Source: Actinomycetota bacterium
Lineage (GTDB): Bacteria > Actinomycetota > Acidimicrobiia > Acidimicrobiales > Ilumatobacteraceae
Direction: 5' to 3'
Length of the DNA: 63,838 bases
Assembly (NCBI GenBank): GCA_016213665.1
Contig: JACQZX010000069.1
Coordinates: 1 to 63,838 of the forward strand
Below are positions 40,049-48,442 of the stretch, one piece after another. The notes under the pieces were generated by a model that saw only the letters and a program-made list of their open reading frames with translations, did no database searches and was not told the DNA's origin. Positions within the stretch are counted from its first letter, which is position 1; each line of letters starts with the position of its first letter. Position numbers and translations under genes: made by a program.

Positions 40049-40840
40049 ATGACACAACCACGAGATTCACAGCCCACCCGTTCCCGCCTGTTCTGCGGCG
40101 TCGCCGCCGCGGCACTGTTAATCGCCGCGTGCGGCGATTCGGCTGACCAAGCGGGCGACTCGAGCGTTTCACCCGTGATCGACGTCGGCGACGTTGCCGA
40201 CTATCACCCGGCTCTCGATCCGGCGCACGTCGCCGACATCATCGACAACCCGTACCTACCCCTTACGGTCGGGTCGCAATGGGAATACGAGGGAACCGCC
40301 GACGAGGGTGTCGAGACGATCACCGTCGTCGTCACCGGTGAGCGCAGGGAGGTAATGGGTATTTCGGCCTTCGTCATCCGCGACACAGTCAAGGTCGACG
40401 GGCAGGTAACCGAGGACACCTACGATTGGTTCATCCAGGACGACGAGGGCAATGTCTGGTACCTCGGCGAGGACACCAAGGAATACGAGAACGGTGTCGT
40501 GGTGAGCACTGCCGGTTCGTGGGAAGCCGGAGTCGCCGGTGCACTTCCGGGTATCGCCATGCCGGCAAACCCTGCTGTCGGCGACGCCTATCGCCAGGAG
40601 TACTTCGCCGGCGAGGCGGAGGACATGTTCGAGATCGTCGGCACGAATCGGGCACTCACAGTGCGAGCGGGCACCTTCGACAACGCGATCACCACCAAGG
40701 ACTGGACTCCACTCAGCCCGAACATCATCGAGGAGAAGTGGTACGCGGCCGGCGTCGGTGTCGTCTTCGAAACCCATATCGCCGGGGCAAAAGGCACCAT
40801 CGAGTTGGTGTCATTCACCGCTGGCGTCCCGGGAAGTTGA
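40049..40840 (+). CDS. Lipoprotein of unknown function
   Basis: 263 residues from ATG 40049 (ATG 40031 would add six). Signal peptide RSRLFCGVAAAALLIAAC with lipobox Cys28. The mature part begins with an Asp-rich linker and continues as a beta-rich domain: IDNPYLPLTVGSQWEYEGTADEG, ITVVVTGERREVMGISAFVIRD, YDWFIQDDEGNVWYLGEDT, YRQEYFAGEAEDMFEIVG, IIEEKWYAAGVGVVFET. This pattern is seen in a group of actinobacterial lipoproteins without known role. Divergent from an OmpR-type system across repeated operator-like sites, so it is probably under its control. Confidence 0.82.
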   Translation: MTQPRDSQPTRSRLFCGVAAAALLIAACGDSADQAGDSSVSPVIDVGDVADYHPALDPAHVADIIDNPYLPLTVGSQWEYEGTADEGVETITVVVTGERREVMGISAFVIRDTVKVDGQVTEDTYDWFIQDDEGNVWYLGEDTKEYENGVVVSTAGSWEAGVAGALPGIAMPANPAVGDAYRQEYFAGEAEDMFEIVGTNRALTVRAGTFDNAITTKDWTPLSPNIIEEKWYAAGVGVVFETHIAGAKGTIELVSFTAGVPGS

Positions 40841-40850
40841 TGCGGCCCGG

Positions 40851-40856
40851 TAGCCT
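40851..40856 (+). promoter_or_regulatory. Putative -10 hexamer TAGCCT before 40863
   Basis: TAGCCT, 6 bases (GGAGGA, which could also act as a Shine-Dalgarno but is too close), then GTG 40863. Confidence 0.4.
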
Positions 40857-40862
40857 GGAGGA

Positions 40863-41222
40863 GTGACTGCTACCGCATCGACTCCTGCACCGAAGGCTGC
40901 CGCCAAAGCGAAGGCTTCGGCGGCCGACAAGCCCGCCACCCGCCGGGTGACAAGTGCCCGGGCAGCCGGCAAACGGGGAGCGAAGCCGGTGGCGGTGCTC
41001 CCCGAGAATCACACCCCCAGCGAGGCAGTCGCGTTCGATATTCGCATGGAGCGCATCGATCTCAGCCCATCGGTGCACCGCATTCTCAGCGCCGGCATGC
41101 AAGAGCCTGGAACATTCCACGCGATCACGCTGTTCCGCAACTCGCTGACCTCGCCCGGCGACCCGAACCGCGATCCCTCGGTGGCCATCGCCGCCGGACG
41201 CACCGTCGACGCCCGCTCGTAA
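40863..41222 (+). CDS. Small basic Ala-rich hypothetical protein
   Basis: 119 residues from GTG 40863. The first 45 residues are Ala/Lys/Arg-rich (PKAAAKAKASAADKPATRR), like a disordered nucleic-acid-binding tail. The remainder has VAFDIRMERIDLSPSVHRILSAGMQEPGTFHAITLFRN, a possible small folded domain. No family recognised. Convergent with nfnB with a 43-base gap that has no clear hairpin. Confidence 0.68.
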   Translation: MTATASTPAPKAAAKAKASAADKPATRRVTSARAAGKRGAKPVAVLPENHTPSEAVAFDIRMERIDLSPSVHRILSAGMQEPGTFHAITLFRNSLTSPGDPNRDPSVAIAAGRTVDARS

Positions 41223-41265
41223 TCGCAGGACGGTCGCAACCAGCGATCGTCGCCGATGCGGTGGT

Positions 41266-42696
41266 TCAAGGAGCGGTCAGCTCAACCGGCGTGCCGCTCA
41301 GGTAGCTGTCGATCGAGTCGGCAACACGCTTGCCGTCGGCCATCGCCAAGATGACGGTGGCCGACCCGCGCACGATATCGCCACCGGCGAACACGCCGGG
41401 CAGGTTGGTCATGCCGCGCTCGTCGGCGGCGAGGTACCCACGATTGGTGAGCGCCAGATCGGGCGACGATGAGGTGAGCAACGGGTTCGCCCTGGTCCCC
41501 ACGGCGACGACGACGGCATCGCATGGAATCACCCGCTCGCTTCCAGCGATCGGACGCGGCGCGCGACGGCCCGATTCGTCGGGTTCACCGAGTTCGGTGG
41601 CAATCACCCGTAACCCGGTGACCCAGCGGTCGGCGTCGCCTTCGATCGCCACCGGATTGACCTGGAACTCGAACGTCACGCCCTCTTGTTCGGCGTGATG
41701 CACCTCTTCGACGCGTGCCGGCATTTCCGGGCGACTTCTTCGGTAGACGATCATCGCCTGCCGCGCACCCAATCGGCGAGCGGTGCGCACGGCGTCGATC
41801 GCCACATTGCCGCCGCCGATCACCACTACTCGTTCGCCGCGCAGCACCGGTGTGTCGGCTTCGGGGAACGCGTAGGCACGCATCAGGTTGACGCGCGTCA
41901 GATATTCGTTGGCGGTATACACGCCCTTGAATCCCTCCCCGGGAATGTCGAGGAACATCGGCAGACCGGCACCGACGGAAATGAACAGTGCGTCGAAGCT
42001 CTTGCGCAACTCGTCGAGTGTGTACGTACGACCGATCACGACGTTGCACTCGATGTGCACACCGAGAGCCTGCAGACGATCGACCTCGTTGTCGACGATT
42101 TCGTTGGGCAGACGGAACTCGGGAATGCCATACGACAGCACCCCACCGGGAAGGTGGAGCGCTTCGTAGATCGTGACGTCGTGGCCACGGCGTGCCAACT
42201 CGCCGGCGGCGGTGAGGCCACCCGGTCCGGCGCCGATGATCGCCACGCGGCGGCCGGATGGTTCGCTGGTGACGACGTCGTCGTGGGGGTGGCCACGTGC
42301 CCAGTCGGCGACGAAGCGCTCGAGGTGACCGATCGCGACCGGTGCCCCCTTGCGGCCGCGCACACACACGGCCTCACACTGATGCTCTTGCGGGCAGACC
42401 CTGCCCGTGACGGCGGGAAGTGCGTTGTCGCCGAACAGAGCGCGCGCCGCTGCGGCCAGATCGCCGGCTTCGATGCTGGCGACGAACGACGGGATGTCGA
42501 CCGACACCGGGCAACCTTCGACGCAAACCGGTCGCGCGCAGGCAAGGCAGCGCTGCGCCTCCAGCAGCGCCAACTGCTCGGTGAAGCCGAGGTTGACCTC
42601 GTTGAAGGTTCCGGACCGCTCGCCGGCGTCGCGCGCGGGCATCTCCTGTCGCCCGATGGCCATGCGCTGGCGCTTGGTGAGCGGCTCAGTAGTCAT
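41266..42696 (-). CDS. nfnB: Glutamate-synthase-small-subunit-like flavoprotein (NfnB type)
   Basis: 476 residues from ATG 42696, which overlaps the nfnA stop (ATGA). Two N-terminal [4Fe-4S] motifs: CLACARPVCVEGCPV and CPQEHQCEAVCVRG. FAD fold VAIIGAGPGGLTAAGELARRGHDV, then PGGVLSYGIPEFRLP, NAD(P)H fold VVVIGGGNVAIDAVRTARRLGA, and GVFAGGDIVRGSATVILAMADGK. This architecture is shared by GltD and NfnB. Pairing with the adjacent NfnA-type protein, and absence of a GltB large subunit, favour a ferredoxin-linked NADH/NADPH transhydrogenase (NfnAB). An electron-bifurcating role is inference. Confidence 0.87.
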   Translation of the reverse strand: MTTEPLTKRQRMAIGRQEMPARDAGERSGTFNEVNLGFTEQLALLEAQRCLACARPVCVEGCPVSVDIPSFVASIEAGDLAAAARALFGDNALPAVTGRVCPQEHQCEAVCVRGRKGAPVAIGHLERFVADWARGHPHDDVVTSEPSGRRVAIIGAGPGGLTAAGELARRGHDVTIYEALHLPGGVLSYGIPEFRLPNEIVDNEVDRLQALGVHIECNVVIGRTYTLDELRKSFDALFISVGAGLPMFLDIPGEGFKGVYTANEYLTRVNLMRAYAFPEADTPVLRGERVVVIGGGNVAIDAVRTARRLGARQAMIVYRRSRPEMPARVEEVHHAEQEGVTFEFQVNPVAIEGDADRWVTGLRVIATELGEPDESGRRAPRPIAGSERVIPCDAVVVAVGTRANPLLTSSSPDLALTNRGYLAADERGMTNLPGVFAGGDIVRGSATVILAMADGKRVADSIDSYLSGTPVELTAP

Positions 42697-43550
42697 CCGG
42701 CTCCGTGCCGCCCAGTAACGGGCTGCCCAGCACTGCGACACACGTGGTCGACCGCGATGCGTTCGGCGGCGCCATAGGTGGTCAGTCGGTCGGCGAGCTC
42801 GTCGAAGTCGACGCTGTGCGCATCGAACTCAGGGCCGTCGACACAGGCGAACCGCATCGCCCCGGCCACCGTCACCCGGCAACCACCACACATGCCGGTG
42901 CCATCGACCATGATCGGGTTAAGCGAGACGATCGTGCGAATGTCCCTCGGGCTGGTCACCGCCGAGGCGGCGCGCATCATCGGCACCGGCCCGGCCGCGT
43001 ACACCACATCAACCGTCTGGGCGGCGATGAGATCAGCGAGCGCGTCGGTGACGAAGCCGGCGCGCCCGGCGCTGCCGTCGTCGGTGCACACGATCAGGTC
43101 ACCGAACGACCGGAACTCGTCCTCGAACAAGATGCTCGCACTCGACCTTGCTCCGACAACCGTGATCAGCTCGACGCCGATCTCCGACAGTCGGCGAGCG
43201 ATCGGGTACATGACTGCGGCACCGACCCCGCCGGCTAAACACACGGCTGTGCCCTTGGTTATCAGATCGGTAGGTTGACCGAGCGGGCCGGCAACATCGT
43301 CGATGTAACTGCCAGCGGCAACCGCCACCAGGTCGGCGGTGCTCTTGCCGACCGCTTGTATGACCAGTTCGATGGTGCCCGCCGCGGCGTCACTGCCGAC
43401 GATAGTGAGCGGGATGCGCTCGGCCCCAGGGCCGAGGCGCACAATGACGAATTGGCCTGGCTGACGGACCACCGCGATTCGTGGGGCCGACACGACCAGG
43501 CGATGGACCGTGGGCGACAGTGAGGTATTGGAAATCACTTCGTGGCCCAC
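42693..43550 (-). CDS. nfnA: Ferredoxin-NADP reductase-like subunit (NfnA/SudB type)
   Basis: 285 residues from GTG 43550. FAD domain PGQFVIVRLGPGAERIPLTIVG, NAD(P) domain CLAGGVGAAVMYPIARRL and VVYAAGPVPMMRAAS, and the C-terminal [2Fe-2S] motif DGTGMCGGCRVTVAG...FACVDGPEFDAH with its typical DGPEFD ending. It resembles NfnA (small subunit) and sulfide dehydrogenase beta. Coupled by ATGA to nfnB. A TACGAT hexamer lies 7 bases upstream of the GTG, suggesting a leaderless start. Confidence 0.88.
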   Translation of the reverse strand: MGHEVISNTSLSPTVHRLVVSAPRIAVVRQPGQFVIVRLGPGAERIPLTIVGSDAAAGTIELVIQAVGKSTADLVAVAAGSYIDDVAGPLGQPTDLITKGTAVCLAGGVGAAVMYPIARRLSEIGVELITVVGARSSASILFEDEFRSFGDLIVCTDDGSAGRAGFVTDALADLIAAQTVDVVYAAGPVPMMRAASAVTSPRDIRTIVSLNPIMVDGTGMCGGCRVTVAGAMRFACVDGPEFDAHSVDFDELADRLTTYGAAERIAVDHVCRSAGQPVTGRHGAG

Positions 43551-43557
43551 GGAGGAA

Positions 43558-43563
43558 ATCGTA
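43558..43563 (-). promoter_or_regulatory. Putative -10 hexamer TACGAT, leaderless start of nfnA
   Basis: Minus-strand TACGAT, 7 bases, then GTG 43550. Confidence 0.45.
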
Positions 43564-43636
43564 TGACCGTCGTCGGCGGTTGTCCCGGGACTTCCGACCC
43601 TTATCCGGGGGTAGGTTGTCCGACAAGATAGGGGTC

Positions 43637-44149
43637 ATGAACGACGAAGTTGACGACCAAATGGACGTGATCGACCTGCTCGAGCGCGACCACCGAATGA
43701 TCAATCAACTCGCCGCGCAACTGGAGGCGGCCGACGACCCCGCCGAGATTCGCTCCCTGTTTCTCCAGATCGGCCAGGAGTTGGCCGCGCACGAGGCGGT
43801 CGAGCAGCAGGTGTTGTTCCCCGCTTTCCGCCTCGCCTTGGCGACGACCGGCGACGACACTCTCGATCGCCGCATGGGCGAACACGAGGAAGTGAACGAA
43901 CTGCTCGCCGAGATGCGCATCCTTGCCCCCGATGGCTTCGGCTTCACCAAACGCGCCAGCGCACTGATGCTCGAGGTCAACAGCCACTTCCAACTCGAGG
44001 AAGACACGGTCTTCGCTCGCATGCGTGCAGCGATGTCCACAGCCCAGTTGGCCGAGTTGACCACTCGCGCCGCCGCCGCCAAACGACACGCGCCGGCGTT
44101 CCCCGACGACCACCCGCATATCGCCGGTGACGGCGGACTCGCCGGCTAG
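43637..44149 (+). CDS. Hemerythrin HHE-domain protein
   Basis: 170 residues from ATG 43637. Four-helix HHE features: DVIDLLERDHRMINQL (first His), IGQELAAHEAVEQQVLFPAF (His and Glu ligands), GEHEEVNELLAEM, and EVNSHFQLEEDTVFARM (His/Glu). Such proteins bind a di-iron centre and sense or store oxygen or nitric oxide, or protect iron-sulfur enzymes. Divergent from nfnA across 86 bases and convergent with the cytochrome c gene. CAAGAT lies 7 bases before the ATG as a weak -10 candidate. Confidence 0.88.
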   Translation: MNDEVDDQMDVIDLLERDHRMINQLAAQLEAADDPAEIRSLFLQIGQELAAHEAVEQQVLFPAFRLALATTGDDTLDRRMGEHEEVNELLAEMRILAPDGFGFTKRASALMLEVNSHFQLEEDTVFARMRAAMSTAQLAELTTRAAAAKRHAPAFPDDHPHIAGDGGLAG

Positions 44150-44165
44150 ATCGCACCTACGCCAG

Positions 44166-44534
44166 TCAGCCCCCGAGCACGGTTCTTGTGTACTCGACGA
44201 CTGCAGCGATCTCGTCGGCACTGAGTTTGGCGGCGAACGAGGGCATGCTGCGCCGCCCCTCGCTCACGACGGCGATCTGAGCGGCCGGATCGGGGAACCT
44301 GGCAACCACTTTGCCGGCAAGGCGAGGCCCGATGCCGCCAGAACCGTCGCCGCCATGGCAGCCCGCGCACCGTGCACCGAAGATCTCACCGCCGTCGATA
44401 CCGCCGGCAGCGGCGACAACTTCGGCCGGTGCCGCCGCCGGTGCCGTCGGACTGTTGAGGAACAGCATTCCGACGAACACCACAACCGCCATCGAGACAC
44501 CGAGCTCGAACCAGTTACTGAATCTGCGCAGCAT
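44166..44534 (-). CDS. Membrane-anchored c-type cytochrome
   Basis: 122 residues from ATG 44534. One N-terminal helix (ELGVSMAVVVFVGMLFL) anchors or exports it. The haem motif is CAGCH in FGARCAGCHGGDGSGG, followed by GPRLAGK, and the Met ligand in RRSMPSFAAKLSADEIAAVVEYTRTVL. Class-I cytochrome c with one haem. It lies 4 bases after the DUF6529 gene in the same direction, so the two probably form an electron-transfer pair at the membrane. Confidence 0.92.
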   Translation of the reverse strand: MLRRFSNWFELGVSMAVVVFVGMLFLNSPTAPAAAPAEVVAAAGGIDGGEIFGARCAGCHGGDGSGGIGPRLAGKVVARFPDPAAQIAVVSEGRRSMPSFAAKLSADEIAAVVEYTRTVLGG

Positions 44535-44538
44535 CGCC

Positions 44539-45114
44539 TCAGACCTCGATTCCGAATTGACGGAAGAACCACAACGAACTCGTCAGCCACAACGCAATCA
44601 GCAGTGTGAACAGCAACCCGCCGATTATCGGTAGCGCCCAACCGGGCATCTTCTTCGATCTGACGACGATGACCTTGGTCGCAAAGGCGCCGTAGAACGC
44701 GCACCCGAACAGCGAGTGCCAGAACCGTCGGCTGCCGTACGTCGTGTGACTCGGGTCGAAGCCGAGCGACCATAGACAGTGGTACGCAACCGGCAGCGAC
44801 AGCAACAGCGCCAACGAGCCGCTGATGCGGTGCATCGGCCCGACCCAATCCGGCGCGGTGCCAAGGGGAAGCTTCCCGTACATCCACAGTGCCCCGAAGA
44901 GTTGCAGCAGAACCAACACGAGGATGGCCGTCGTCGACCACGCTTTCAGGTGCAGCGTCGTGGAGAAGAAAAGCTTGATCGTGGTCTCAGATGCCGGGTC
45001 GTGCAATCGCCCGTAGACCCCCGCGAGCACGGCGACCATTGCCCCGGCCGTTGCCGCGCCGACAAACAGCAACTTCGGGTTGCGCTCGTCGGCAACCTGC
45101 ATCGAAATATCCAC
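44539..45114 (-). CDS. DUF6529 membrane protein (cytochrome b561-like layout)
   Basis: 191 residues from GTG 45114. Four to five helices: LLFVGAATAGAMVAVLAGVY, LKAWSTTAILVLVLLQLFGALWMYG, GSLALLLSLPVAYHCLWSLGF, FGCAFYGAFATKVIVVRS and WALPIIGGLLFTLLIALWLTSSLWFF. Conserved His in GPMHRISGS, AYHCLW and RFWHSLFG are positioned as possible haem b ligands, as in DUF6529 and b561-like proteins. Coupled to cytochrome c. Haem binding is inference. Confidence 0.82.
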   Translation of the reverse strand: MDISMQVADERNPKLLFVGAATAGAMVAVLAGVYGRLHDPASETTIKLFFSTTLHLKAWSTTAILVLVLLQLFGALWMYGKLPLGTAPDWVGPMHRISGSLALLLSLPVAYHCLWSLGFDPSHTTYGSRRFWHSLFGCAFYGAFATKVIVVRSKKMPGWALPIIGGLLFTLLIALWLTSSLWFFRQFGIEV

Positions 45115-45182
45115 TGATTACCCCCCGGTCTCAGAACTACCGAATTATCACACAGCAGTGGAGGCTGATCGCGCAGCGAGCG

Positions 45183-47861
45183 TTACTCCGAACGCAAGTC
45201 GGGTCCGGGCGACCGTTTGGTGGCAGGCCAGCCGAGCGAGACCGCCGCGAAATTGGCGATCGCGACCGTCGCTACCACACTCAACCCGATCGCTGACCAC
45301 GGAACCACCGATACCGGCAGCACCTTGAGGTCGTTGGCGTAATCCAACCACGCCCAGCGACCGATGAGAACCCCGACAGGTATCGCCATTGTCAACGCAA
45401 CAACGACAGTCGCGGTCGCCTGCGCCGCTACCGAACGACGGACCCCGCTTGTCGACATTCCAAGCGCGCGCATCACTGCCACTTCGAAGCGGCGCGCGCG
45501 CACCGACGCGAACAGCAGGTAGCTCGAAAGCATTAGGAACAAGGTGGCAACGGTGGACGCCAACGCGATCGGAACCCGATCGTTTCGTTCCACGTTCAGT
45601 TTGACAAGCAAGGACAACACTTGTTCCGGAGTCGGGGCGACGACCTCCGCCACTCCGTCGACCGCAAGCACGGCCTCGGTCGTGGCCTGCGCGTCGCCGG
45701 AGAATCGCAAGTAAACAGCGCTGGGCAGCTCATCGATAGATTGCACGTTTGCAATCGCACTTTCCGCTGTCAATCTCATTTCGGATGGAAGGTCGTCGGG
45801 CAACCAGGCGCGGGCCACCGCTAGCTCCTCGGCGGAAGGTTCGACGAGGTCGGCAAAACCCTCGAGGGTGAAGGACGCCTGTGGAATCTCCTGACTCCTC
45901 TCCAGGGGCAACACGGCGATGCCGGTGATCTCGAAAACCGAAACGACCAGTTCTTCGTCGTAATCCGCGAAGACCAGACCCTCAATGCCGAACTCATCGA
46001 CCTGCTGCTGTATCTCGTCATCGAGCTGCGCCACCAGCAGCTTGCGCCCGAACGAAATCGTTTCACCAACCGTAAGTCCGGTCTCGTCGGCGAGGACAGG
46101 ATCAATCGCCACCTCGTCGGGGCCGGCGGGAGCGCGCCCGCTCAGCATCGTGGGTGTAATCGCCTGCGGACCTGTCCCGAACGTCGACGGCCAAACGAAC
46201 GAGGTTTCCGTGTCGGGCACGGCGAGGAACGACGGAGGATACGCCGTGCCCGCAGTGACTTGCTCGACACCCTCTGTTTCGAGAAGTCGCTCGATGACTT
46301 CGGGCACCTGCGCTGGATCGCCTTGGCCGAACTGAAAATAGATCTGTGCGTCCCAGTTCCAACCGACTACCCGCGGGGTCCGTTCGAGGTGACGCAATCC
46401 AGCCAGGTACGTCACGCTTGCCACGCCGGTGGTCGCGACCAGCACCAATGAAACCAGACTCGGCCACGGGCTTGCCCGACGCGGTCCCACCGGTGCTCCG
46501 ACTGCGGCCAAGACACCGGTCCGGCTGGCGGGTCGCAACCGAATCCACCCCGCCGCGCCGCCACCTCGCAGCGACACGTGCGCCGTGTTCGGGCGGTCAT
46601 TGCTTGCGATCCTCCACGCGGTGAGCGCTCCGATGACGACGACCACGACGACCAACACTCCGACACCAACGCCGCTGACCAATCCGTCGAACCATAACTC
46701 ACGGTCAGGGGTGATCGCGGCGGCCAACCCGCGCGGCATCATCGCTGCAGCAGGAACAGCAACGACTGCCGCCAACAGGGCTCCGATCGTTGCCAACGAA
46801 ACGGCGTGTAGCACGGCCTCTTGCGCGATCAGCGGCGGCTGCGCGCCGACTGCGGTTAACGATGCTGGCTTGGGTCCGGTTTCACGGATGTTGCGCCCGA
46901 TAATTGGGGCGAGTACGAGGACGCCGCCGAAGGCGCCGATTGCAGCGAGCAGCCAGAGCAGTCGTGCATCCGTTGCAAGTGCTTCGTTGATCAACTTCGC
47001 GCGCTCGCGTAAGTCGATGGTGATGGAGAAACTCGCGAGACCCTCTGAAACGGCCGCAGGTGAAGCCTCTGAGTCGAGCCACACGAACGGCTGGCCATGG
47101 CCATTGGGCTCAGAACCGGCGGCAACCAGCGCCTGGAAGACGACCGGGTCGACGTGCGCAGGCTCAAACTCAAGCGTGGCTCCGGGAGGTTCTACGTCGA
47201 TTGGGCCGACCGACAGACCACTAACGACCAGGTCGATGGGAACAGCGAGCTCAGTGATCTCAGCGTCCCCGTTACACCACCCTGCGAGGCGGACTTGCCG
47301 GCCGATACCGAGACCAGCGCCTTCTGCAGTTGCACGGGACAACACCACGCCACCGCTGCCAGCCGTCGGCAACTCGCCCTCGAGACGAATGGGCAGCGAC
47401 TGCGCGGAGGCACCGCCAGCCACGGCTGCGACCATGACCGTCGACCCGTCAAAGTCGCCACAGCCCGCCTCATTTTCGGGTGTACCCAACAACGGCGCCC
47501 CGTCCGCGTTGACGAAGTAAGGAAGCACGAATTCAATGACCCTCACCTTTTCGACGACGCCAGTGGCTAGCAGACTCGCGATCAGCACGTCGTCGCTGGT
47601 AGCCCCGCTCTGGCTGCCCGTCTCGCCAGTCGGGCTCACGCACCCAGTGCCGTTGGCGGGTGCTTCACACCCCGCGAGGACTGCAAGGTCGGGCGCGTCG
47701 ATCTCGTCGAGAAGTGTGCGATACGCGCTATCGACGCGGCGCGCCGCGGCCGCCGATGCCAGCACGAAGCCGCCTATGGAACCGACCAGGAGGCATACGG
47801 CCAGCGGCGGTCCCCATCCCCGCCGCCAACGAACGCGGAGCAACAACCACAGCAGTGCCAT
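45183..47861 (-). CDS. Large FtsX-like ABC permease without adjacent ATPase
   Basis: 892 residues from ATG 47861 (a CATGAT hexamer lies 6 bases upstream). N-terminal helix PPLAVCLLVGSIGGFVLASAAAARR, a large outer domain, helices LLWLLAAIGAFGGVLVLAPIIG, VSLATIGALLAAVVAVP and VGVGVLVVVVVVIGALTAWR, a second outer domain (residues about 490-740), and a C-terminal FtsX block (VPIALASTVATLFLMLSSYLLFASVRARRFEVAVMRALGMS). This is a duplicated MacB/FtsX-type permease. Its ATPase is not in the next genes; the C-terminal PATKRSPGPDLRSE ends 66 bases from the DUF6529 start. Substrate unknown. Confidence 0.88.
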   Translation of the reverse strand: MALLWLLLRVRWRRGWGPPLAVCLLVGSIGGFVLASAAAARRVDSAYRTLLDEIDAPDLAVLAGCEAPANGTGCVSPTGETGSQSGATSDDVLIASLLATGVVEKVRVIEFVLPYFVNADGAPLLGTPENEAGCGDFDGSTVMVAAVAGGASAQSLPIRLEGELPTAGSGGVVLSRATAEGAGLGIGRQVRLAGWCNGDAEITELAVPIDLVVSGLSVGPIDVEPPGATLEFEPAHVDPVVFQALVAAGSEPNGHGQPFVWLDSEASPAAVSEGLASFSITIDLRERAKLINEALATDARLLWLLAAIGAFGGVLVLAPIIGRNIRETGPKPASLTAVGAQPPLIAQEAVLHAVSLATIGALLAAVVAVPAAAMMPRGLAAAITPDRELWFDGLVSGVGVGVLVVVVVVIGALTAWRIASNDRPNTAHVSLRGGGAAGWIRLRPASRTGVLAAVGAPVGPRRASPWPSLVSLVLVATTGVASVTYLAGLRHLERTPRVVGWNWDAQIYFQFGQGDPAQVPEVIERLLETEGVEQVTAGTAYPPSFLAVPDTETSFVWPSTFGTGPQAITPTMLSGRAPAGPDEVAIDPVLADETGLTVGETISFGRKLLVAQLDDEIQQQVDEFGIEGLVFADYDEELVVSVFEITGIAVLPLERSQEIPQASFTLEGFADLVEPSAEELAVARAWLPDDLPSEMRLTAESAIANVQSIDELPSAVYLRFSGDAQATTEAVLAVDGVAEVVAPTPEQVLSLLVKLNVERNDRVPIALASTVATLFLMLSSYLLFASVRARRFEVAVMRALGMSTSGVRRSVAAQATATVVVALTMAIPVGVLIGRWAWLDYANDLKVLPVSVVPWSAIGLSVVATVAIANFAAVSLGWPATKRSPGPDLRSE

Positions 47862-47947
47862 CGTCGCATCATGACAGCGATTGTCCGCTGAGGCAGTGGT
47901 GCAGACTTGCGCACACGAGGTGTACTAGCACCCCGCACACCGTCGAC

Positions 47948-48442
47948 TCAGTCGTCGTCGACCGAGTCTTCGTCCGATATTTCTTCGGTGGACCGCAGCA
48001 GACGAAGGCGTCCTTCGATCGCTTGCACTCCGCTGAGCGTGACGAGTGTCAGCGCGGTGCCGGCGCCGGCCAACAGCGGCGCACCAGCGCCAGCGGCCAT
48101 GCCGATGCCGGCCACCAGCACCACCGTCGCTGCGCTCGTCAAACCGTAAGGCCCGCGCGCCCGCTTCATCGTGTAGATCATGCCGCCGCCGATGAACCCG
48201 ATTCCGGTGACGACCGCGTGCATCATGCGGGTGGGGTCGCCGGTTCCGGCCCGCACGCGGGCGAGTTCACCCAAGCCGACAGCCAGCGCCGAAGAGGCGG
48301 CCACCAGCATGTGTGTACGAATGCCTGCGCTCTTGCCGGCATTGCCGCGTTCGAAGCCGATGCACCCGCCGAGCAGTGCGGCAAGGCTCACACGCGCCAC
48401 CAGCCACGCCTGGTCGGCAAGCGTGAAAGTCGAGAACGTCAC
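47948..48442 (-). CDS. MgtC/SapB-family membrane protein
   Basis: 164 residues from GTG 48442, overlapping the ATPase stop (GTGA). MgtC motifs: VSLAALLGGCIGFERGNAGKSAGIRTHMLVAASSAL, TGIGFIGGGMIYTMKRA and YGLTSAATVVLVAGIGMAAGAG; the tail is acidic (EISDEDSVDDD). MgtC-like proteins modulate Mg homeostasis and ATP synthase activity and support survival in acid or phagosome conditions. The coupling to an ABC importer is unusual. Confidence 0.9.
   Translation of the reverse strand: MTFSTFTLADQAWLVARVSLAALLGGCIGFERGNAGKSAGIRTHMLVAASSALAVGLGELARVRAGTGDPTRMMHAVVTGIGFIGGGMIYTMKRARGPYGLTSAATVVLVAGIGMAAGAGAPLLAGAGTALTLVTLSGVQAIEGRLRLLRSTEEISDEDSVDDD

Noticed and set aside
43563-43631. 22-codon ORF with two Cys and a GGAGG 7 bases upstream, just before the hemerythrin gene
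   Set aside because: The GGAGG and ATG coincide with the nfnA start and its TACGAT hexamer on the other strand, so the apparent Shine-Dalgarno is likely a by-product. No other support.
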